NCBI RefSeq assembly: GCF_007995215.1
Contig: NZ_VCDK01000005.1
Coordinates: 186,001 to 250,000 of the forward strand
DNA from: Shimia ponticola
GTDB lineage: Bacteria; Pseudomonadota; Alphaproteobacteria; Rhodobacterales; Rhodobacteraceae
Reading direction: 5' to 3'
DNA: 64,000 nucleotides
The position numbers were made by a program, and so were the translations under genes. Positions within the stretch are counted from its first letter, which is position 1; each line of letters begins with the position of its first letter. Below, in pieces: positions 1 through 7,846 of this stretch. The notes beneath the pieces were generated by a model. It saw nothing but the letters and a program-made list of their open reading frames with translations. It did no database searches and had not been told where the DNA came from.

Positions 1-67
1 CTTCAGCCAAGAAGCGTTTGTAGCGACGGATCAGCGTGCCGGGTACAAGTGGGGTTTGAAAGCGCAT
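1..67 (-). CDS. sfsA: SfsA family protein, N-terminal fragment
   Basis: The reverse complement starts at an ATG at 67 and encodes 22 residues before the window edge. They include the run TLIRRYKRFLAE, which matches the very conserved start of SfsA (sugar fermentation stimulation protein, a nucleic-acid-binding nuclease-fold protein of poorly defined role). The gene continues outside the window, so only the start can be judged. It diverges from the CinA-like gene across 46 bp, which shows that the neighbour's longer in-frame start at 66 is not real. Family call is from motif memory on a short fragment. Confidence 0.75.
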   Translation of the reverse strand, partial: MRFQTPLVPGTLIRRYKRFLAE

Positions 68-113
68 GAGGCGGACCTATACCGCAAGAGGTCGATGTCC
101 AAGGAGTGCCCCG

Positions 114-833
114 ATGCCCAACCCAACAGCAGCCATGTGCGTAATCGGAGACGAAATCCTGTCAGGCCGCACACGGGATGCGAATATGCACTATCTGGCC
201 GGGCAACTTACCGAGCGAGGCATTGATCTGAAAGAAGTGCGTGTCGTGTCCGATGATCGCGACGCCATTGTCGCGGCGGTCAAAGCGCTGGCCGACGGGT
301 TCGACCATGTCTTCACCTCGGGCGGAATTGGTCCGACACATGATGATATTACTGCTGACTGCGTTGCAGCAGCATTCGACGCGCATATCGACGTGCGCGA
401 CGATGCCCGCGCCATCCTCGCGGCCCATTACGAAAAGGCTGGGACAGAACTGAACGAAGCCCGCCTTCGCATGGCGCGCATTCCCGATGGGGCAACGCTG
501 ATTGATAACCCGGTCTCGGCAGCACCCGGATTTACCATTGGCAATGTCCACGTGATGGCGGGTGTGCCGTCGATCTTTCAGGCCATGGTAGCGAGCGTTC
601 TTCCTACCCTGACAGGCGGCGCACCGCTGTTATCAGTGACGCAGCGGATCGAACGCGGTGAGGGGGACATCGCAGGTCCCTTGGCCACCTTGGTAGACGC
701 CTATCAGGACCTGTCCTTTGGGTCCTATCCGTTCCAGAAGGACGGAAAATTCGGCTCCAACATTGTCATTCGCGGAACAGAGATGGCCGTTCTGGAAGAG
801 GCGCAAGCCAAATTGGTGGCGTTGTTTCCATGA
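114..833 (+). CDS. CinA-like / molybdopterin-binding domain protein
   Basis: 239 residues. The start at 114 has AAGGAG eight bases upstream; an in-frame ATG at 66 would run into divergent sfsA. The protein is a stand-alone MoCF/CinA N-terminal domain: GDEILSGRT near the N-terminus and TSGGIGPTHDD around residue 75 are the hallmark substrate-binding loops of the molybdopterin-binding fold. It lacks the C-terminal nicotinamide-nucleotide amidase domain of full CinA, so pyrophosphatase or molybdopterin-type chemistry is possible but unproven. Its stop overlaps the next gene (ATGA at 830), which makes it the first gene of a four-gene operon ending at 3048. Confidence 0.85.
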   Translation: MPNPTAAMCVIGDEILSGRTRDANMHYLAGQLTERGIDLKEVRVVSDDRDAIVAAVKALADGFDHVFTSGGIGPTHDDITADCVAAAFDAHIDVRDDARAILAAHYEKAGTELNEARLRMARIPDGATLIDNPVSAAPGFTIGNVHVMAGVPSIFQAMVASVLPTLTGGAPLLSVTQRIERGEGDIAGPLATLVDAYQDLSFGSYPFQKDGKFGSNIVIRGTEMAVLEEAQAKLVALFP

Positions 834-1558
834 CGCCGCATGCGGCGGACATCTTTGATTTGATTGACCGCTCATGGCCACCAGAGGCCATGCGCCGAGA
901 CGGTATCTGGGTCATCCGACAGGACAGCAGCGGGTCCAAACGCACAATGGCGGCTTCATTGGCGCCGGGCGCGAATGAGGATACCGCGCCCGCCGAGATT
1001 GAACAGGCTGAGGTCGCCATGACCGCGCTGGATCAACCGATGTTGTTTCAGATTCGCGGCCCGTCCGGACCATTGGACCAAGCGCTTGGCGAGCGGGGCT
1101 ATCGCATCGTTGACCCCTGTACGATCTATGCCATTCGAGCGGAGGCTTTGGCCGCGCCTGTCCCGCATGCCACCGCGTGGAGCCTCTGGGAACCCTTGGC
1201 GATCCAGAAGGAGATTTGGGCCGAAGGCGGCATCGGACCTGGTCGATTGGCCATCATGGAGCGGGCCGGCGCGCCCAAGACGTCGATCATCGGACGGGTG
1301 AATGACCGGGCGGCTGGTGCAGCCTTTGTGTCTGGTGCGGGGTCACTGGCCATGATCCACGGGGTCGAAACACTGGCAGACTATCGCCGCAAGGGCGTCG
1401 CGCGCTGGATGATGGTCGCCGCGTGCAACTGGTGCATTGAAAACGGGATCGACTGGCTGACTCTCATCACCGTGAACGACAATCTGGCTGCCAACGCGCT
1501 TTATACTTCTATCGGCATGACGCCTGTGGGACAGTACCACTATCGTATCCGGGACTGA
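830..1558 (+). CDS. GNAT family N-acetyltransferase
   Basis: 242 residues, start overlapping the preceding stop as ATGA. The C-terminal half carries the acetyl-CoA binding region: a hydrophobic strand (VETLADY) followed by RRKGVARWMM at about residue 186, then the NDNLAANALYTSIGM helix-strand that closes GNAT folds. The N-terminal 110 residues look like a degenerate first GNAT-like half. The substrate cannot be read from sequence. It is translationally coupled to the CinA-like gene upstream and lies three bases before the AhpD-like gene, so the three are probably one transcript. Confidence 0.85.
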   Translation: MTPHAADIFDLIDRSWPPEAMRRDGIWVIRQDSSGSKRTMAASLAPGANEDTAPAEIEQAEVAMTALDQPMLFQIRGPSGPLDQALGERGYRIVDPCTIYAIRAEALAAPVPHATAWSLWEPLAIQKEIWAEGGIGPGRLAIMERAGAPKTSIIGRVNDRAAGAAFVSGAGSLAMIHGVETLADYRRKGVARWMMVAACNWCIENGIDWLTLITVNDNLAANALYTSIGMTPVGQYHYRIRD

Positions 1559-1561
1559 TCC

Positions 1562-2128
1562 ATGACTGATTTGCCAACTGCACTCGACCTGCCAATGGTC
1601 GATCCGCTACCGCCTGAAACACAAAAGTATTTCGACATTTGCCAAGAGAAACTGGGGCTGATCCCAAACGTGCTTCAGGCTTATGCGTTTGATATCGACA
1701 AGCTGAACGCCTTTACCACGATCTATAATGATCTGATGTTGGCCGACAGCGGCGTGACCAAGCTTGAGCGTGAGATGATCGCGGTTGTCGTGTCTTCGAT
1801 CAATCGCTGTGTCTATTGCCTGACGGCCCATGGTCAGGCGGTGCGCGCGATGTCGGGTAATCCTGTACTGGGCGAACATCTGATCATGAATTACCGGGTC
1901 GCTGACATCACGCCAAAGCAGCGCGCAATGCTGGATTTCGCGGTGGCCATGACCGAGGCCAGCCACAAGATCGAAGAACCAGATCGTCAGGCATTGCGCG
2001 ATGCCGGTTGGAGCGATCGCGACATCTGGGACATCGCCAACGTGACAGGGTTCTTCAACATGACCAATCGCGTGGCGAGCGCGACGGACATGCGCCCCAA
2101 TCCGGAGTATCACGCGCAAAACCGATGA
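1562..2128 (+). CDS. Peroxidase-related AhpD/CMD family protein
   Basis: 188 residues. The all-helical AhpD/carboxymuconolactone decarboxylase fold is indicated by the redox motif C83-x-x-C86-x-x-x-H90 inside NRCVYCLTAH, the signature of the uncharacterised peroxidase-related enzymes. Such proteins usually reduce hydroperoxides through the CxxC pair with an unknown electron donor. The gene follows the GNAT gene by three bases and its stop overlaps the OmpA-like gene (ATGA at 2125), so all four genes appear to be co-translated. The exact substrate is unknown. Confidence 0.88.
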   Translation: MTDLPTALDLPMVDPLPPETQKYFDICQEKLGLIPNVLQAYAFDIDKLNAFTTIYNDLMLADSGVTKLEREMIAVVVSSINRCVYCLTAHGQAVRAMSGNPVLGEHLIMNYRVADITPKQRAMLDFAVAMTEASHKIEEPDRQALRDAGWSDRDIWDIANVTGFFNMTNRVASATDMRPNPEYHAQNR

Positions 2129-3048
2129 TCAGGCATGGGATCATAGCGGCATGGCTTTGCCTGTGGGCAGGATGTGCCGGCGCGCTGGAGTTGAGCGTGC
2201 CATCTGGCGCCGAGGTCACGTCAGAGCGGTCGTCGTCTGCTGCGCGGGTGTCGGTTCCCTCCGGGCCGTATCGCGATGGCTTTTTGCCGGTGCGCGACAC
2301 GGCGGGCGACAAGGTGATCACCGCCTATCGGGTCCCGCAGCCGGGCATCACCGCGCTCGACCTTATTGCACCGCTTGAGGATCAACTGGTTGCTGGTGGC
2401 TATCGCGTCTTGCTCGGTTGCGAGACGTTCGATTGCGGCGGGTTTGATTTTCGTTTTGCCATCGAAGTCCTTCCGCCGCCCGCGATGTTCGTGGATTTAG
2501 GCGAATTTGCCTATGTCAGCGCGGTTTCGGAGCGCGGCGAAGACTTCGTTATGGCCCTGGCCAGCCGCACATTGGATGTCGGCTTTTTGCAGATCACGCG
2601 GGTCAACGGGTCTGGCACGGCGGTCAATTTAACGACCTCACAATCCAGCAACGCGCCTGTTAGCAATCCCGTGGATGCAGAAACCGGGCTGGATCAAGCC
2701 GGGCATGTGGTCCTGAGCGATTTGAGCTTTGCGACCGGCACCACGAACCTCAGCGAAGGCTCCTATGCATCGCTTGCTGCCTTGGCAGAGTACTTGACCG
2801 CCAATCCGAGCCGACGCATTGCCCTTGTCGGGCACACAGATGCCTCCGGGTCGTTGGAGATCAATCTGCAAGTCAGCCGCGCGCGGGCCGAGGCAGTTCG
2901 CGCGCGTTTGATTGCGGTCTACGGGATCGCAGCAGACCGGGTCGAAGCCGAAGGTGTGGGCTATCTATCCCCGCGCGCAAGCAATCTGAGCGATGAGGGC
3001 CGTGCCGCGAACCGCCGGGTTGAGGCCGTGGTGATTTCGACGGAGTAG
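2125..3048 (+). CDS. OmpA family protein (peptidoglycan-binding C-terminus)
   Basis: 307 residues. The start at 2125 overlaps the upstream stop (ATGA) and gives a clean signal peptide of about 20 residues (hydrophobic AAWLCLWAGCAGA). A longer ORF beginning at 2008 only reads through the AhpD gene. Residues from about 195 onward form an OmpA-like domain: LSFATGTTNLSEGSYASL, then ALVGHTDASGS and the SRARAEAVRARL and RAANRRVE motifs that bind meso-diaminopimelate peptidoglycan. The middle region is not recognisable. It is probably a periplasmic or outer-membrane envelope-anchoring protein. Hairpins at 3083-3158 end the operon. Confidence 0.85.
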   Translation: MIRHGIIAAWLCLWAGCAGALELSVPSGAEVTSERSSSAARVSVPSGPYRDGFLPVRDTAGDKVITAYRVPQPGITALDLIAPLEDQLVAGGYRVLLGCETFDCGGFDFRFAIEVLPPPAMFVDLGEFAYVSAVSERGEDFVMALASRTLDVGFLQITRVNGSGTAVNLTTSQSSNAPVSNPVDAETGLDQAGHVVLSDLSFATGTTNLSEGSYASLAALAEYLTANPSRRIALVGHTDASGSLEINLQVSRARAEAVRARLIAVYGIAADRVEAEGVGYLSPRASNLSDEGRAANRRVEAVVISTE

Positions 3049-3126
3049 GTTGCTGTGAAAAGCTATGAGGGCCGACCCGGCCAAGGGCAGTTGTAAAGCG
3101 CCTGCCCTTTGGGACCGTCGAAGGTT

Positions 3127-3158
3127 TGCCCGGCGGTGCCGCCGGGCAGTCCTTTTAC
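3127..3158 (+). terminator. Hairpin terminator after the OmpA-like gene
   Basis: TGCCCGGCGG, two-base loop, CCGCCGGGCA (10-bp perfect stem, 3127-3148) is followed by GTCCTTTTACTT. A second perfect 8-bp hairpin (AAGGGCAG at 3083-3090, CTGCCCTT at 3102-3109) lies just upstream. The pair sits between convergent genes. Confidence 0.6.
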
Positions 3159-3168
3159 TTCGGCGATT

Positions 3169-4344
3169 CTAAATCCGCTCAATCGCAATCGCGATGCCCT
3201 GACCGCCGCCGATGCACATGGTTATCAGCGCTTTTTTCCCGCCGGTCCGTTCCAGTTCATACATCGCCTTCACGGTGATGATTGCACCTGTCGCACCCAC
3301 AGGGTGGCCCAGCGCAATTGCGCCGCCATTCGGGTTCACCTTGGCCGGATCAAGGCCCAGTCCGCGCGTCACGGCAATGGCCTGAGACGCAAATGCCTCG
3401 TTGGATTCGATCACGTCAAAATCGCCTGCTGTCAGGCCTGTTTTGGCCATCAGGTTTTCAACGGCTGGGATCGGACCGATACCCATGACTTCTGGCCGCA
3501 CGCCTGCATGACCGTAGCCCAGCACGCGGAATTTCGGTGTCAGTCCTGCCTTTTCGGCAGCGTCTGCCGTGGCCATCACCACCGCTGCCGCGCCGTCGTT
3601 GATCCCTGACGCATTGCCTGCGGTCACGGTGCCGTCTTTCTGGAATACCGGTCGCAGGCTGGCGAGTTTGTCGATGCTTGTGGCCTTGGGGTGCTCATCG
3701 CGCGCGAAATCAACCATGTCGCGTTTCACGCGGACCTGCACCGGAACGATCTGATCGTCAAAGAAGCCGCCTTCGATGGCGACAGCTGCGCGGTCTTGGC
3801 TTTCAAGCGCGAAGGCATCCTGATCTTCGCGGGTTACGTTGTGTTCTGCGGCAACGTTTTCTGCGGTCACACCCATATGCCCGGTGCCAAAGGGGCAGTT
3901 CAGAGCGCCCAGCATCATGTCACGGGTCTGGATGTCGCCCATTTTCGCGCCCCAACGCTGATCACTGATAATGTGCGGGCTGCGGCTCATGTTTTCGGCC
4001 CCACCGGCCAGACCGAACGCTGCATCGCCCATGGCGAGCGACTGGAACGTCGAGACGATGGCCTGCAGGCCAGAGCCACACAGACGGTTCACGTTCATGG
4101 CGGGCACGGTTTCGGGCACACCCGCCTGCATGGCAGCAACGCGCGACAGGTACATGTCACGCGGCTCGGTGTTGATGACATGGCCAAAGGCGGTGTGGCC
4201 AATTTGCGCGCCCTCAACGCCTGAGCGTTCCAATGCCGCTGTGGCTGCTGCTGCGCCAAGAGCAATGGGGCTGGTCCCCGCCAGCGATCCGCCAAATGTG
4301 CCGATGGCGGTGCGTGCGCCGCCGAGGATTACGATGTCTGTCAT
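3169..4344 (-). CDS. Acetyl-CoA C-acyltransferase (thiolase)
   Basis: 391 residues, start at 4344 with GGGAGG just upstream; the longer ORF from 4464 lacks support. It is a biosynthetic-type thiolase. The acylated nucleophile is C89 in NRLCGSG. GHPVGATGA supplies the catalytic histidine and MCIGGGQG near the C-terminus the second cysteine. It condenses or cleaves beta-ketoacyl-CoA, so roles in polyhydroxyalkanoate synthesis, ketone or branched-chain degradation are all possible. It is monocistronic, convergent with the OmpA operon and divergent from the XRE-cupin gene at 4474. A second thiolase lies at 10609; neither is next to phaB or phaC, so no pathway can be assigned. Confidence 0.92.
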   Translation of the reverse strand: MTDIVILGGARTAIGTFGGSLAGTSPIALGAAAATAALERSGVEGAQIGHTAFGHVINTEPRDMYLSRVAAMQAGVPETVPAMNVNRLCGSGLQAIVSTFQSLAMGDAAFGLAGGAENMSRSPHIISDQRWGAKMGDIQTRDMMLGALNCPFGTGHMGVTAENVAAEHNVTREDQDAFALESQDRAAVAIEGGFFDDQIVPVQVRVKRDMVDFARDEHPKATSIDKLASLRPVFQKDGTVTAGNASGINDGAAAVVMATADAAEKAGLTPKFRVLGYGHAGVRPEVMGIGPIPAVENLMAKTGLTAGDFDVIESNEAFASQAIAVTRGLGLDPAKVNPNGGAIALGHPVGATGAIITVKAMYELERTGGKKALITMCIGGGQGIAIAIERI

Positions 4345-4473
4345 GGATGCCTCCCGTGTTGCGCGCAGTGTGCAGTGTGGGGGCCGGCGCGCAACCCTGA
4401 ACGCCCCGTCACAGCGGGCTGTTAATCGCTCACTTCGTTGACAGCGTGCCCCACCCTGCCGCATCAGAGCACT

Positions 4474-5031
4474 ATGACCCGACCCGACATTCTTGACCGT
4501 CTTGCCACACGCCTGAAAGAGGCCCGCGCCGCGCAGGGCCTGTCTCTTGAAGCTGTGGCGCAGTTGTCAGGTGTCTCTCGGTCGATGGTCAGCCAGATCG
4601 AGCGCGGGGAAAGCAGCCCGACGGTGGCGACCCTGTGGAACCTGACGCAAGCACTCAAGGTCGATTTCGCCGGTCTTCTGCAAGCAGATGCAAACGCGCC
4701 GCAGATCAACGTCACCCGGTCTGGAGACGTACCAACCATTGCCGGACGTGGGACGGGTTGCACGATCCGCATCCTCTCTGCCCCCGAACAGGCAGGCGTT
4801 CATGAGGTTTACGAATTGCAGTTTGAGGCGGGCGGTGTGCTGGACAGCGACCCTCATCAACCCGGCACACGAGAAACGCTGGCCGTGATCGACGGCGCCG
4901 TCAGCGTGGTTTCGGGCGAGGCAGAAGACACCCTGCAAGAAGGTGATACCGCGCGCTACGCAGCCGATGTACCGCATCGCATTTCTGCGCGGGACGGTGG
5001 ACGCGCCTTTCTGATCGTTCACGGCGAATAA
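4474..5031 (+). CDS. XRE family transcriptional regulator with C-terminal cupin
   Basis: 185 residues from the ATG at 4474; a TTG at 4438 in the same frame is possible but adds an unlikely 12-residue extension. Residues 8-65 form an XRE/Cro helix-turn-helix (LSLEAVAQLSGVSRSMVSQIERGESSPT) and about residues 105-180 a cupin barrel that would sense a small ligand. It lies 89 bp upstream of kbl and tdh on the same strand, so it is probably their local regulator, with amino acids as plausible effectors (inference). No ribosome-binding site of note precedes the start. The intergenic region to kbl carries a direct repeat TCCGTTA (5032-5038 and 5084-5090) that could be its binding site. Confidence 0.85.
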   Translation: MTRPDILDRLATRLKEARAAQGLSLEAVAQLSGVSRSMVSQIERGESSPTVATLWNLTQALKVDFAGLLQADANAPQINVTRSGDVPTIAGRGTGCTIRILSAPEQAGVHEVYELQFEAGGVLDSDPHQPGTRETLAVIDGAVSVVSGEAEDTLQEGDTARYAADVPHRISARDGGRAFLIVHGE

Positions 5032-5120
5032 TCCGTTAAAATGGAAATTATCCAGTATGGTGAATTTCTTGCTGGACAGATTTTCCGTTATACCGGATTG
5101 TGTCCGTAAAGGAGGACATC

Positions 5121-6329
5121 ATGACTCGTGCGTTTCTGAACCACATCGAAGCTGAACTTGGGACGATCCGCGATGACGGGTTGTGGAAGATCGAGCGTCC
5201 GATCACCTCGCCACAGGGTGCTCAGATTGAGGTCGGTGGTCGGAAACTGCTCAACCTTTGCGCCAATAACTACCTGGGTCTCGCGGATCACCCAGCCTTG
5301 ATACAGGCCGCCAAGGCAGCTTTGGACGATCAGGGTTATGGCATGGCGTCGGTCCGGTTCATCTGTGGAACCGCAGACCTGCATGAGACGCTGGAACAGC
5401 GGCTGGCGGCCTATCTGGGGATGGAGGACGCGATCCTTTTCGCTGCGTGTTTTGATGCCAATGGCGGTGTTTTCGAGCCGCTCCTGGGCCCAGAAGACGC
5501 GGTGATCAGCGACGCCTTGAACCATGCATCGATCATTGATGGCATTCGCCTCTGCAAGGCCAAGCGGTTCCGGTACGCGACCAATGATATGGCCGATCTT
5601 GAGGCCCAGTTGCAGGCAGCGGACGCAGCTGGCGCGCGGTTCAAGATGATTGTGACGGACGGTGTGTTTTCGATGGATGGTACCTTGGCCAACCTGCCAG
5701 AAATCACACGGCTGGCCAAAGACTACGATGCGCTGACGCTTGTGGATGATTGCCACGCGACAGGCTTCATGGGGCCGAAAGGTGCCGGGACACCAGCTCA
5801 TCATGGGGTGGACGTGACCCTGTTGACCGGGACACTCGGCAAGGCGCTGGGTGGGGCCATGGGCGGATATGTAGCCGGTCCCAAACCGCTGATTTCCGTG
5901 TTGAGGCAACGCGCGCGGCCTTATCTGTTTTCGAACGCCCTGCCCCCGTCGATCGCGGCGGCGTCATTGAAGGCGTTGGAACTGGCCGAAGCAGGAGACG
6001 ACCTGCGCGCGCACCTTTTTGAGAACGCTGCTTACTGGCGGGCCGGATTGACGCGGTTGGGCTTTGACCTGCTCCCAGGTGAGCATCCGATCATCCCGGT
6101 GATGCTGGGCGACGCCAAACTGGCGCAGGACATGGCTACACGGCTTTTTGAACTGGGCGTCTATGTCTCTGGGTTTTTCTATCCCGTCGTTCCCAAAGGA
6201 CAGGCGCGGATCAGGACACAGATGAACGCGGCGTTGACACGGGACGATCTGGATCAGGGGCTGAATGCCTTCGGACAGGCCGGCCGTGAGTTGGGGGTGC
6301 TGCCGGTGGTGGAGCGCAAGAAGCTTTAG
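5121..6329 (+). CDS. kbl: Glycine C-acetyltransferase (2-amino-3-ketobutyrate CoA ligase)
   Basis: 402 residues. The start at 5121 is preceded by AAAGGAGG at optimal distance; an upstream in-frame GTG at 5100 is less likely. It is a PLP-dependent alpha-oxoamine synthase: [15 protein letters not shown] near residue 50, [10 protein letters not shown] around 212, and the Schiff-base lysine K241 in [13 protein letters not shown]. It cleaves 2-amino-3-oxobutyrate with CoA to glycine and acetyl-CoA, the second step of threonine catabolism. It is paired with tdh 96 bp downstream. Length matches the E. coli enzyme (398 residues). Glycine produced here could join the pool from the betaine operon at 12.7-20.6 kb. 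Confidence 0.96.
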   Translation: MTRAFLNHIEAELGTIRDDGLWKIERPITSPQGAQIEVGGRKLLNLCANNYLGLADHPALIQAAKAALDDQGYGMASVRFICGTADLHETLEQRLAAYLGMEDAILFAACFDANGGVFEPLLGPEDAVISDALNHASIIDGIRLCKAKRFRYATNDMADLEAQLQAADAAGARFKMIVTDGVFSMDGTLANLPEITRLAKDYDALTLVDDCHATGFMGPKGAGTPAHHGVDVTLLTGTLGKALGGAMGGYVAGPKPLISVLRQRARPYLFSNALPPSIAAASLKALELAEAGDDLRAHLFENAAYWRAGLTRLGFDLLPGEHPIIPVMLGDAKLAQDMATRLFELGVYVSGFFYPVVPKGQARIRTQMNAALTRDDLDQGLNAFGQAGRELGVLPVVERKKL

Positions 6330-6337
6330 AATCACGC

Positions 6338-6358
6338 GTCCCGAGCCTGACCCGGGAC
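6338..6358. repeat. Palindromic intergenic repeat, copy 1
   Basis: GTCCCG, nine bases AGCCTGACC, CGGGAC. It differs by two swapped pairs from the copy at 7755-7775 and is followed, as there, by CTCG. It sits directly after the kbl stop. Confidence 0.6.
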
Positions 6359-6391
6359 CTCGATGTCACAGGAACGGCCCAGCGGGTCGAG

Positions 6392-6412
6392 GCCCCGGGT
6401 CAAACCCGGGGC
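6392..6412. repeat. Palindromic intergenic repeat, copy 2
   Basis: GCCCCGGGT, loop CAA, ACCCGGGGC: a perfect 9-bp stem between kbl and tdh, ending two bases before the GGAG ribosome-binding site of tdh. It could modulate tdh translation. Read on the other strand it matches the core of the copies at 7755 and 32157. Confidence 0.6.
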
Positions 6413-6425
6413 ACGGAGCACTAAG

Positions 6426-7478
6426 ATGCAAGCAAACACAATGAAAGCCCTCGCCAAGACTCATCCTGAACCCGGCCTCTGGATGGGACACTACCCGGTG
6501 CCGGAAATTGGTCCGACGGATGTTCTGATCCGGGTGAATGCGACCGGCATTTGCGGGACGGATATTCATATCTGGAACTGGGACGATTGGGCCGCCGGAA
6601 CGGTGCCTTTGGGTCTAATCACGGGGCATGAGTTCGCCGGAGAAATCGTCGAGATCGGCGCACAGGTCGAAGGGTTGAATCTTGGCCAAAGGGTCAGCGG
6701 AGAAGGACATTTGATCGGCAACACCTCACGGCAGTCGCGGGCGGGTCGGTTCCATCTCGATCCCGGCACGCGCGGGATCGGCGTGAATGAGCAAGGGGCC
6801 TTTGCCCAATATCTCAAGCTTCCGGCCTTTAATGTGGTTCCTCTGCCTGACGATATTCCGGATGAAATCGGCGCGATCCTCGATCCGCTCGGCAACGCCG
6901 TGCATACGGCATTGAGTTTTGATTTGCTGGGTGAGGACGTACTGATCACGGGCGCGGGCCCGATTGGGATCATGGCGGCAGCGGTCGCGCGGCATGCGGG
7001 TGCGCGGAATGTCGTGATCACGGATGTGAACCCCGAGCGGCTTTCCTTGGCAGAGGCCGTGGCTGATGTAACGCCGGTCAATGTCGCGCAAGAGGACCTG
7101 CAGGCTGTTGCCGCGCGGCTTGGCCTGAAAGAGGGGTTTGACGTGGGGCTAGAGATGTCCGGCAATCAGGCCGCGCTGGACCAAATGGTCGAGGGGCTCG
7201 TGATGGGCGGGCGGATTGCATTGCTGGGCATTCCACCGGGCAAAAGCCCGGTCGACTGGAGCCGCATCGTCTTCAAGGCGATCACGATCAAGGGCGTCTA
7301 CGGGCGCGAGATTTTCGAGACGTGGTACAAGATGATCGCGATGCTGCAGAACGGGTTGGACGTGTCCAAGGTGATCACCCATCGGTTTGCGGCGGAGGAT
7401 TTCCAAGACGGATTCGATGCCATGCGGTCGGGATCAAGCGGCAAGGTCGTGCTGGACTGGACCGGAATGCAGGCTTGA
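6426..7478 (+). CDS. tdh: L-threonine 3-dehydrogenase lacking the structural-zinc cysteines
   Basis: 350 residues, start at 6426 with GGAG seven bases upstream. It oxidises threonine with NAD to 2-amino-3-oxobutyrate for Kbl. The catalytic zinc site is intact: C43 in GICGTDIH and H68-E69 in GHEF. The Rossmann motif GAGPIGIM and long blocks such as ALLGIPPG and [15 protein letters not shown] agree closely with E. coli Tdh from memory. The structural-zinc lobe is changed: the positions of E. coli C93, C96, C99 and C107 are G98, S101, S104 and D112. The surrounding residues still align without gaps, so this is substitution, not deletion. See findings. Confidence 0.95.
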   Translation: MQANTMKALAKTHPEPGLWMGHYPVPEIGPTDVLIRVNATGICGTDIHIWNWDDWAAGTVPLGLITGHEFAGEIVEIGAQVEGLNLGQRVSGEGHLIGNTSRQSRAGRFHLDPGTRGIGVNEQGAFAQYLKLPAFNVVPLPDDIPDEIGAILDPLGNAVHTALSFDLLGEDVLITGAGPIGIMAAAVARHAGARNVVITDVNPERLSLAEAVADVTPVNVAQEDLQAVAARLGLKEGFDVGLEMSGNQAALDQMVEGLVMGGRIALLGIPPGKSPVDWSRIVFKAITIKGVYGREIFETWYKMIAMLQNGLDVSKVITHRFAAEDFQDGFDAMRSGSSGKVVLDWTGMQA

Positions 7479-7509
7479 CCGTACCGCGCCCAGCGCCATC
7501 TGGCAGAGT

Positions 7510-7743
7510 ATGAGCGACACGACAGACAAACCAAAGCGCAAGTTTGGGCCAACCAAGGGCGAATATCAATTTCGGCTGATTTCGGGGCTGGTGATCACGG
7601 GGCTGATCCTGTTTGCGATGGTGTCGAAAGGCATGCCCAAGGGGCTTGTGACGTCAGAATCCATCCTGTTTGGCGGGCTGTTTGGCCTGTTTCTGATCGG
7701 GCATTCAGGCTGGAAGCTCGTGAAGGGTGACTACCGGACTTGA
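7510..7743 (+). CDS. Small two-helix membrane protein
   Basis: 77 residues from the ATG at 7510, 31 bp after tdh; the longer frame from 7387 only overlaps tdh. The first 22 residues are charged (KPKRKFGPTKGEY), followed by two hydrophobic stretches (about 24-42 and 50-68) that would span the membrane, and a short basic tail. No family recognised. It is probably transcribed with kbl-tdh, but no functional link is visible. Confidence 0.65.
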   Translation: MSDTTDKPKRKFGPTKGEYQFRLISGLVITGLILFAMVSKGMPKGLVTSESILFGGLFGLFLIGHSGWKLVKGDYRT

Positions 7744-7754
7744 TTGACCCCGCA

Positions 7755-7775
7755 GTCCCGGACCTGATCCGGGAC
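7755..7775. repeat. Palindromic intergenic repeat, copy 3
   Basis: GTCCCGGA, loop CCTGA, TCCGGGAC: perfect 8-bp stem, 12 bases after the small membrane protein stop and between convergent genes. Same core as the copies at 6338, 6392 and 32157. Confidence 0.6.
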
Positions 7776-7846
7776 CTCGCGCACCATGATAAAACCCCCG
7801 GATACGTTCCGGCGTAGCCGACGGTTTCTACGGCAGTTGATGGAGC

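Noticed and set aside
66-113. In-frame N-terminal extension of the CinA-like gene from an ATG at 66
   Set aside because: It overlaps the divergent sfsA start, and a good ribosome-binding site serves the ATG at 114.
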